From: Secundilactobacillus malefermentans DSM 5705 = KCTC 3548
Lineage (GTDB): Bacteria; Bacillota; Bacilli; Lactobacillales; Lactobacillaceae
Reading direction: 5' to 3'
Length of the DNA stretch: 44,962 nt
Assembly: GCF_001436395.1 (NCBI RefSeq)
Contig: NZ_AZGJ01000014.1
Span: 1 to 44,962 of the forward strand
Made by a program: the position numbers and the translations under genes. Positions 39,307 to 44,962 of this stretch are shown here, piece by piece. Position 1 is the stretch's first letter; each line of letters starts with the position of its first letter. Below the pieces are notes generated by a model that was given only the letters and a program-made list of their open reading frames with translations, was not told the origin of the DNA and searched no databases.

Positions 39307-40507
39307 AATGCACTAATCTTTTGTCATCCAATTTGTCCTTATCAAATACCTGCCGCACGATTGCCAATTCTTCATCCGTCGGCACAATTAACGCCATTAT
39401 TGGGCTCGTTTCAACGGTAATCTGCCCTTCAACGCCAATCTCGTTTAAATTTGGATCAATTTGAACGCCAAGATGACTTAACCTTGTTAAAATTCGGCGG
39501 CGCATCTCGTCATCCTTTTCACCAATCCCACCTGAGAATACGAGCGCATCAACGCCACCCATTTCCGCATAGTAGGCGCCAACTTGTTTGACGACTTGAT
39601 TTTCAAACATTTGCAAAGCCAGTTCAGATTGATAATTTTCCGAAGCGTTTAGGTCGCGCATGTCTGAAGAAAGCCCCGATACGCCGAGTAACCCTGATCG
39701 TTCATTCAGGATATTAATCACTTCTTCAGGCGTATCAAGATCCAACCGTTTCATCAAAAATGGCACTAGACTTGGATCAACATCTCCAGACCTGGTTCCC
39801 ATCAGAACCCCCGTTACTGGGGTTAAGCCCATTGACGTGTCGTAAATTTTGCCATTCTTAAATGCTGAAATAGAAGCACCGCTGCCCAAATGCATGGTGA
39901 TGATGTTCAAATCTGCTTGGGCTTGTCTCATCAAGGCTGCAGTTTGGCAGGCCAAGTATTCGTGGGAAATCCCATGTTCCCCGTAGCGCCGAATATAAAA
40001 CTGTTTAGATAATTCGTATGGGATACCAAACAATGCCGTTTCTTCAGCCATTTGGTGGAAAAGGGCGCTATCAAATACAGCAAATTGAGGCGTATTTGGC
40101 AAATAGGAAATTAAAGTTTCCACCGTTGCGACCTGCATCGGATTATGCAGTGGTGCATAATCGCTGAGTTGTTTTAATTTTTCAATCACGGGCGCTGTTA
40201 ATTCTGTGACGGATTTAAATTCGGCCGCTCCGGCAACAATCCGGTGGCCCACTGAACCGATTTCGTCGAGTTGGCTCACAATTTTGGATTCCACCAAGCT
40301 ATTTAGCACGTTTTGGACGGCATCGTTCATGGATAGCTTATCGAAAGTCCGCTTTGTTTTATCACCGTTAAATTTTAACTTGACCGTTGAATCTGCCAAA
40401 TTAATTCGCTCAACGTGCCCCTCTGCCACCACGATTTCTTCTGGCATCGAGAATAGTTTCCATTTAAGGGATGAGCTGCCAGCATTGATGATGAGAATTT
40501 TTTTCAA
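39305..40507 (-). CDS. ackA: Acetate kinase
   Basis: A 400-residue ASKHA enzyme making ATP and acetate from acetyl phosphate. INAGSSSLKW (7-16), VGHRIVAGA, VFDSALFHQM and HLGSGASISA are diagnostic, and GGIGEKDDEMRR lies near the C terminus. An in-frame extension to 40570 exists, but GGAGGTGG lies before the TTG at 40507, from which the product begins as in the family. Stand-alone gene with its own terminator; pta is not nearby. Confidence 0.97.
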   Translation of the reverse strand: MKKILIINAGSSSLKWKLFSMPEEIVVAEGHVERINLADSTVKLKFNGDKTKRTFDKLSMNDAVQNVLNSLVESKIVSQLDEIGSVGHRIVAGAAEFKSVTELTAPVIEKLKQLSDYAPLHNPMQVATVETLISYLPNTPQFAVFDSALFHQMAEETALFGIPYELSKQFYIRRYGEHGISHEYLACQTAALMRQAQADLNIITMHLGSGASISAFKNGKIYDTSMGLTPVTGVLMGTRSGDVDPSLVPFLMKRLDLDTPEEVINILNERSGLLGVSGLSSDMRDLNASENYQSELALQMFENQVVKQVGAYYAEMGGVDALVFSGGIGEKDDEMRRRILTRLSHLGVQIDPNLNEIGVEGQITVETSPIMALIVPTDEELAIVRQVFDKDKLDDKRLVH

Positions 40508-40727
40508 GTGAGCCACCTCCAATTTAGTGTTATCATATCTTATAAAGTCCCTCAATGGAAGCGGATTCACTGTCTTTTCGGTTTTCTTTCACTGAAAAAT
40601 CATACTTCTCGAAAAAGGATTAATTTTTGGAAATAATTCGCCGTTAAAATTCCATAATATTGGGTTTTAGCGTATTATGATGGTAGTTTATAGATGCACT
40701 ATTTCGTTCGGGGGAGAAGGGATCCAT

Positions 40728-41621
40728 ATGACTCATAAAAAACTAATTTTACACGTTTCGCTTGCAACATTATCGGGGCTAATGATTTTTGCACCAGTCG
40801 CCACTATTCCAGCACAAGCTTCCAGTGTTAAGCCTTCATCTGCAATGTTAAAGAAGAGCAATAGTTATTATAAAAAGCATTACAAAGCAATCGCAAAGAA
40901 GTATAAATTTACGTATAGTGCCCAAACCGGATTGAATAAATCTGGCACCATTTATGTCTACGAGAAAACGAAGAGTTCTTACCTCAAAAAAAGTCTCAGT
41001 TTGGCAATGAACTATTGGAATTCTAAACTTGGCCGCCAAGCAATTAAGGTTGGCTCCAAGAAATACCACACCGTCACCTTCTCCGTTTCCAACGCGAAAG
41101 CATCCAAATCGGATGACAGTGATGCTTGGTGGATCCCATCAACTAAGAAAGTTCAGATTCGTAACAGTCTCTATGCCGATGATCTTTCGGTTATCACAAA
41201 TACAACATTGTATAACAGTGAAAAATCGCTCGTCAAAACGGCAAACGCCAATTTAGCAGCTTACAAAGCTGGCTTAAGCACCACTGATCCAGATTATCAG
41301 TCAAAGCTTGATACTTACCAACAGCAGCAAGTTGACTATGCGAAGGCCGCTTTTGATAACCAAGAGAGCAATTTGAAATCCGGACTGGCAATCAAGGCCC
41401 GTGAATTCGAATATGCCAACACCTTGGCTCACGAGTTTGGTCACGTGATGGGCTTAAAGCATTCGCCAAACAAGTCGGATTTAATGTACTGGGCGAGTGG
41501 GACAAACGATATTTATAATTATAATAAAGTCAAAAATAGTAGTAAGGGATTCAGCCTAGTCACAAGTACCGATGTTGCGAGAGCAAAGTTGGCAGTGAAA
41601 GTGCATAATGCGAGAAATTAA
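40728..41621 (+). CDS. Secreted matrixin-like zinc metalloprotease (paralogue 2)
   Basis: A 297-residue exported protein. The signal peptide ends near AQAS (31). The zinc site HEFGHVMGLKH is at 235-245 and the Met-turn DLMYW at 251-255. Compared with the paralogue at 32649 it has a longer helical insert, rich in Gln, Lys and Ala, between about 160 and 222. GGGGGAGAAGG supports the ATG at 40728 over 40677. Lysine-rich surface and signal suggest a cell-surface location. Substrates are unknown. Confidence 0.9.
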   Translation: MTHKKLILHVSLATLSGLMIFAPVATIPAQASSVKPSSAMLKKSNSYYKKHYKAIAKKYKFTYSAQTGLNKSGTIYVYEKTKSSYLKKSLSLAMNYWNSKLGRQAIKVGSKKYHTVTFSVSNAKASKSDDSDAWWIPSTKKVQIRNSLYADDLSVITNTTLYNSEKSLVKTANANLAAYKAGLSTTDPDYQSKLDTYQQQQVDYAKAAFDNQESNLKSGLAIKAREFEYANTLAHEFGHVMGLKHSPNKSDLMYWASGTNDIYNYNKVKNSSKGFSLVTSTDVARAKLAVKVHNARN

Positions 41622-41641
41622 CTAAAAGAAATGTTAACCAC

Positions 41642-41679
41642 AAAAAATCATCCAGCTCATTAACTGGATGATTTTTTTA
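41642..41679. terminator. Terminator after the second metalloprotease gene
   Basis: AAATCATCCAG pairs with CTGGATGATTT, T-run to the right and A-run to the left, so it could also end the minus-strand T-box transcript. Confidence 0.88.
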
Positions 41680-41686
41680 TTTGACG

Positions 41687-41836
41687 CTATATGTGTCAAC
41701 ACCTTACCCACAACCGGTGTCGCCTATGTGTTTCTATGTGAATTCCTATGTGTTAAATTTTTCTATATGTGTCTTGTTCTATGTGTTGTTACTATGTGAT
41801 GCTATGTGTTGGAACGTTATGTTGGAACTATATGTG
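41687..41836. repeat. Array of CTATGTG/CTATATGTG repeats
   Basis: Six CTATGTG (starting 41724, 41734, 41746, 41779, 41792, 41802), three CTATATGTG (41687, 41763, 41828) and one degenerate TTATGTTG (41817). Spacing within 41724-41836 is 10 to 17 bp. The array directly follows the stop of the T-box-led small ORF and ends at the metalloprotease terminator. On the minus-strand transcript it reads as ACACAUAG repeats. Function unknown. Confidence 0.65.
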
Positions 41837-41947
41837 CTACCTATACTGCCTGGGTGCCTTTTGAGAAATCGTATTGTTGCCTCCATTAGCAGTCACTCTA
41901 ATCTGAATCTGACCATCGTCAGCATTCTTCATAATGTCCGATTCCAT
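41837..41947 (-). CDS. 36-residue ORF controlled by a T-box
   Basis: Small ORF with ATG at 41947, preceded by GAGGGGGTGG and ended by TAG at 41837. The product begins MESDIMKNADDGQIQIRV and ends in a basic KAPRQYR; it is soluble and polar with no signal. I do not recognise it. It is the only ORF after a complete T-box with promoter, so it is either a true small protein or the remnant of a replaced gene. The repeat array starts at its stop codon. Confidence 0.6.
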   Translation of the reverse strand: MESDIMKNADDGQIQIRVTANGGNNTISQKAPRQYR

Positions 41948-41982
41948 AAAACCACCCCCTCAAAATATGTATTTTAAATTTA

Positions 41983-42286
41983 GACGAAAAAAGCACCCTA
42001 ACTCTCATTTCTGAAAGTTAAGGGTGCTATTGCACTTTACCACCTTAATTTGCCAATTTATCGCTAAATTAGCCTCATCCTGTACAGCCAAATTGGCGAT
42101 ACAGTCATGCTGTAACGGGCATCCCCGACGCAACCTACTTGAATTCAGCGCGCAACTTTAAAGAATGATGGTCGCAATCATGACTGTATCCCGTTTACAC
42201 CAACTCGGGACTCTCTATAACAATCGGATAAAAGGATCGTTTCTTATAATCGTCTGTTAAATCTCATCTAAATTTAATTTATGAAC
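41983..42286 (-). promoter_or_regulatory. T-box leader before the 36-residue ORF
   Basis: Minus-strand T-box with AAGGTGGTAAAGTGCA (about 42045-42030, diverging from ACCGCG) and a terminator with GCACCCTTAACTTTC and GAAAGTTAGGGTGC-type arms (42027-41992) plus a U-run. The distal loop GGTGTAAAC is visible, and AUC followed by A lies just before the lower stem, so isoleucine is a candidate effector. Confidence 0.82.
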
Positions 42287-42288
42287 TT

Positions 42289-42316
42289 AGTATAATCCTT
42301 TCCAGCATTTTTTCAA
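42289..42316 (-). promoter_or_regulatory. Promoter of the third T-box transcript
   Basis: Minus-strand TTGAAA (42316-42311), 16-bp spacer, TATACT (42294-42289). Confidence 0.6.
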
Positions 42317-42326
42317 CCCCCAAATT

Positions 42327-42361
42327 AAAAAAAGATAAACCAACATTATCTTGGCTTATCT
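42327..42361 (-). terminator. Terminator of the beta-helix gene
   Basis: On the minus strand AGATAAGCCAA pairs with TTGGTTTATCT, followed by seven U. Confidence 0.85.
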
Positions 42362-42376
42362 CATAAAAATATTTGT

Positions 42377-44176
42377 TTAGAAGAACGCTGATGCTCTAGT
42401 CCAAGCCTTTTGGGCAGGAATATAGTAATACGTTGTTTGTTTCCCGTTATGCGCCGTTCTGACTGCTCGGCGGGTAACATTAACTGAACTTGGGAAACTT
42501 GCCGTAGTCCCAACTGATTTAGCCAACGTCGAGTCATTAAAGACCTTGGTATAGGTTGGATAACTTTGCAGTGGGGTTACCGTCTTGCTGTAGTCCTCAT
42601 AAGTAATCTTATTAAATGAGAGTGACCCCGCTTTAATCCAGTAGCGAATACTGCTCGTACTTGAGGTAAATCGAACTCGATACCAGTTACCACTTGTGGC
42701 TTCAGCCCGCATATCGATGTACACGTGAGTTGCCTTAGAAGCCTTTAGTTTCTTGGTTGCATAGTTCCAGTTCTTAGATCCCTTGATATGCGTATAAAGA
42801 GCATAGGTCTTTTTAGCATTTGTCTTAAAGTAAGCATATTGAGATGCTAATCCAGCATAATATTTTTCGACTTTATTTGTCTTTTTATTTTTCTTGCTGT
42901 TGATAGGCGTTGCTGTTTTTTGCTTAGCTGCCTTTGCGGTTGCAGTTGCTTTAGCAGTTGAAACCTTGTTGCTATCAATGGTCATCCCATCCGTACTAAA
43001 GTTAGCTGATACAAATGAAATCGACTTCTTAGAAGACGTAATCTGATTATTGGAAACGTCAACGCCCGTGATATCGCCCGCTTCGCCATCTTTTTCAAAA
43101 TAGACGTATCGGTTGCCAGGGTTCAAGTTAACAAACTTGTTATTTTTAATGTTGAGGTTATCCATTTGAATGTCTGAACGGGTATTGTATAACCGAATGT
43201 AGTTACCTGACCCTAACGCATGCTTGTTCTCAAAGGTATTGTTCTCGATATACAAGTTAGAAACGGCTACGAAATGTAAGTTAGCGCCATCTTCTTCTCG
43301 TAATGGTTTTGCATCCTGAACTGTATTTCCCTTGAAGTAAACGTCATGGATTGTGCCGTTGAATAGTTTCGTATAAACAACATGTTCCCCAACTGGGTTA
43401 GGCGCGTATGACTTAATGGTTCCAGACGCCTTGTTGATTGGTAAGAATTTGTTGTTTGAAATGTAGACGTTGTATGAAGGAAGTCCGTCATAACTATCAC
43501 CGGAATTCTTATAGGACATTGCCTTAGAATTTGAGTAGTCAACTTGGATAGCTTCCTTATACTCATACCCCTTTTTTGGATAGAATCCATTAAAGGTTGA
43601 GTTCTTAATATGAATATTATGACTCCCACAAATATCAATGTAGTGTCCTGTGGGTGATTCGGCATTGGTAAACGTACACTTGTTAAAATTAACGGTTACC
43701 GCATGGTTCAAGCTTTGGACAAAAACACTCTGCGTATTTGCGGAAGGATGAGTTCCTTTAAACGTGGCATTATTCCATGTCACATTTTTGATCCCACCGT
43801 TATAGCCGTCTTCTGGACTAGGATAAGCGAAGGCAATCCGATCGCCACCCCGAATTTGGAAAATGGCTCCTTTGTCAAAATTAAACGTCACGTTTGAACG
43901 TAATTTAATCGCATTTAATTCTGAATCTTTAAATAGGTACGTCCCCTTGGTAATATGTATGGTCATTGGCGTATCGCTATTGTATTTGTCGAGTAGTTTT
44001 TGCAAAATTGGCGTATTGTCTGTCTTATCATCCGCCTTCATCCCCTGATGCTGTGCATTAACCGTAAACGAAGTAGCGGCTTCAACATTCTGCTTGGAAT
44101 TGCTTGTGACAATCCCCGCACCCGTTGCTGCACCTAGTAGTAGCAAAGCTGCTATGTATTTTATGACTTTTTTCAT
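42377..44176 (-). CDS. Secreted right-handed beta-helix protein with C-terminal wall-binding modules
   Basis: A 599-residue exported protein. The signal peptide covers about 1-34. Residues 40-405 hold repeated N-I-N-N-F rungs (ISNNKF, IENNTF, IKNNKF, SNNQI), the pectate-lyase-3-type parallel beta-helix. A Lys/Ala/Thr-rich linker (about 410-440) leads to a C-terminal part (about 440-599) with two SH3-like wall-anchoring repeats (KTYALYTHIKGSKNWNY, YPTYTKVFNDSTL). Likely a surface polysaccharide lyase, hydrolase or adhesin; no catalytic residues can be assigned. AAGGGGG supports the ATG at 44176 over 44215. Confidence 0.88.
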   Translation of the reverse strand: MKKVIKYIAALLLLGAATGAGIVTSNSKQNVEAATSFTVNAQHQGMKADDKTDNTPILQKLLDKYNSDTPMTIHITKGTYLFKDSELNAIKLRSNVTFNFDKGAIFQIRGGDRIAFAYPSPEDGYNGGIKNVTWNNATFKGTHPSANTQSVFVQSLNHAVTVNFNKCTFTNAESPTGHYIDICGSHNIHIKNSTFNGFYPKKGYEYKEAIQVDYSNSKAMSYKNSGDSYDGLPSYNVYISNNKFLPINKASGTIKSYAPNPVGEHVVYTKLFNGTIHDVYFKGNTVQDAKPLREEDGANLHFVAVSNLYIENNTFENKHALGSGNYIRLYNTRSDIQMDNLNIKNNKFVNLNPGNRYVYFEKDGEAGDITGVDVSNNQITSSKKSISFVSANFSTDGMTIDSNKVSTAKATATAKAAKQKTATPINSKKNKKTNKVEKYYAGLASQYAYFKTNAKKTYALYTHIKGSKNWNYATKKLKASKATHVYIDMRAEATSGNWYRVRFTSSTSSIRYWIKAGSLSFNKITYEDYSKTVTPLQSYPTYTKVFNDSTLAKSVGTTASFPSSVNVTRRAVRTAHNGKQTTYYYIPAQKAWTRASAFF

Positions 44177-44300
44177 TGAACTAATCCCCCTTGGTAAATT
44201 TGGTTCTGCTATCATTGTACAGAATAAATTGAAAGCGTGCGAATTTTTGTTCGTTTATCCACAAAATTTAATCTGCCTGAAATATAAATTTTACCAAAAT

Positions 44301-44326
44301 AAAAAGGCTGAAACTTTCTCAGCCTT
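44301..44326 (-). terminator. Terminator of the deoxyribosyltransferase gene
   Basis: On the minus strand AAGGCTGA pairs with TCAGCCTT, followed by UUUUAUUUU. Confidence 0.8.
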
Positions 44327-44337
44327 AATCCGAATTT

Positions 44338-44811
44338 TTATAGCACTTCTTTTTCAACGTACTTTTGTGCTAAGTCGTTAAAATCATAATTCTTTAAGTT
44401 TTGAATATCGTCTTTACCACTAAATAAAGCAGTGTATGATTGTGCGACCATCAAATTGATTTTTTGATCTTGATTATACTGAATCACAATCACGGGAATT
44501 CCATGTTCAAATGCTGCACCAATTTCGAAAATTGTTCCTGAATCTGGCTCGTTTTCTTGCGTTTCTTCCATTTGATAATCTAGGATAGCAACCACTGCAT
44601 CGGCCTTGCGTACCTGACGCATGTCGGAAGCAAACGTAGCAACCTGCCATTTAAATGATCCAAATTCTAAGTCCTCATGCTGATGTTCCATTGGCACAAA
44701 AATGCCATTTGAATCAATCGTTTTGTTGGCCTTAAGTAAATCGAGCACCTCTTTAATTCTGGCGTTCTGATTGTCGCTGAAAAATGGCGCTGCTAAGTAA
44801 ATAGTATTCAT
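44338..44811 (-). CDS. Nucleoside 2-deoxyribosyltransferase
   Basis: A 157-residue cytoplasmic enzyme exchanging bases between deoxynucleosides for purine/pyrimidine salvage. IYLAAPFFSDNQ starts the protein, the DAVVAILDY strand follows, and the nucleophile is Glu96 in PDSGTIFEIGAAFE. This matches the lactobacillus type II enzymes in length and motif. AAAGGG supports the ATG at 44811; the start at 44838 lies upstream of it. Single gene with its own terminator. Confidence 0.95.
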   Translation of the reverse strand: MNTIYLAAPFFSDNQNARIKEVLDLLKANKTIDSNGIFVPMEHQHEDLEFGSFKWQVATFASDMRQVRKADAVVAILDYQMEETQENEPDSGTIFEIGAAFEHGIPVIVIQYNQDQKINLMVAQSYTALFSGKDDIQNLKNYDFNDLAQKYVEKEVL

Positions 44812-44895
44812 AGTTAATCCCTTTCTCTTTACATACATATAGTAGTGATGAATTCATCATACCACAAAATATAGCATTATTAGCCAAAAATTTGC

Positions 44896-44929
44896 GAAAA
44901 AAAAGAATCCGACTTCCACCGAATTCTTC
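44896..44929 (-). terminator. Terminator of a minus-strand gene beyond the window
   Basis: On the minus strand AAGAAT and ATTCTT form the stem end of a larger hairpin followed by eight U, pointing to an unseen gene to the right. Confidence 0.6.
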
Positions 44930-44962
44930 CTGAAATTTCGGCTCTATACTTTTTCCTGTTGA

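Noticed and set aside
41687-41836. CRISPR array as an explanation of the repeats
   Set aside because: Repeat units are only 7-9 bp with uneven 3-10 bp gaps, and no cas genes are present.
41681-41977. 98-codon plus-strand ORF across the CTATGTG array
   Set aside because: Starts at a TTG inside the terminator flank without a ribosome site; its Cys/Tyr/Val content comes from the repeats, and it is antisense to the T-box-led ORF.
43267-43665. 132-codon minus-strand ORF
   Set aside because: Lies wholly inside the beta-helix gene in another frame; no motif and no ribosome site.
1-44962. Genomic island of phage or transposon origin
   Set aside because: No integrase, transposase, phage gene, tRNA attachment site or sharp change in base composition was seen; the quinate island looks metabolic and stable.

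Overview
The window looks like a chromosomal segment from a Lactobacillaceae bacterium. I judge this from moderate-to-low GC, AGGAGG-type ribosome sites, many TTG starts, three T-box leaders, GH25 muramidase and matrixin-type secreted proteins, an EamA/PmrA/BrnQ transporter set and a MutY lacking its Fe-S cysteines. The genus is not proven; a plant or cider-type lactobacillus such as Secundilactobacillus or a relative is a guess. I saw no rRNA, tRNA, CRISPR array, insertion sequence or phage gene.

Region 1 (1-9.8 kb) is an apparent quinate/shikimate reduction island. On the minus strand, a YdiB-like quinate/shikimate dehydrogenase, a YdiM/YdiN-type MFS transporter, type I dehydroquinate dehydratase, a three-domain FMN/FAD/flavin-reductase ene-reductase, a second MFS transporter and an SDR follow one another. 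A divergent LysR regulator and a third MFS paralogue flank them. It resembles the ydiN-ydiB-aroD arrangement of E. coli, with a flavin ene-reductase and an SDR added. No other shikimate-pathway biosynthesis gene is present, so I infer uptake and reduction of quinate or shikimate as electron acceptors rather than aromatic amino acid synthesis. The two outer promoter regions share a 12-bp element in opposite orientations.

Region 2 (9.8-25 kb) is housekeeping and transport: a GlsB-type membrane protein, a flavodoxin-fold oxidoreductase, an amino-acid ABC binding protein and permease, BrnQ behind a T-box, a cold-shock protein, GNAT, OsmC, a cluster-less MutY with a MerR-type regulator, an orphan OppA, an lplA-hypothetical-lysA operon and a divergent GcvH-like lipoyl protein.

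Region 3 (23.7-31.7 kb) holds three apparent ribosome-sensing leaders. An orphan OppA lies behind short ORFs carrying Cys-Cys-Cys codon runs. An ABC-F protein lies behind a three-codon peptide and a mutually exclusive hairpin pair. serC-serA lie behind a serine-rich leader peptide and a 1-2-3-4 hairpin set. Region 4 (31.7-45 kb) has an EamA transporter, two matrixin-like metalloproteases, an aldo/keto reductase, an esterase, a PmrA-like exporter, a T-box-led amidohydrolase, a GH25 muramidase, acetate kinase, a T-box-led 36-residue ORF next to an array of CTATGTG repeats, a secreted beta-helix protein and a nucleoside deoxyribosyltransferase.
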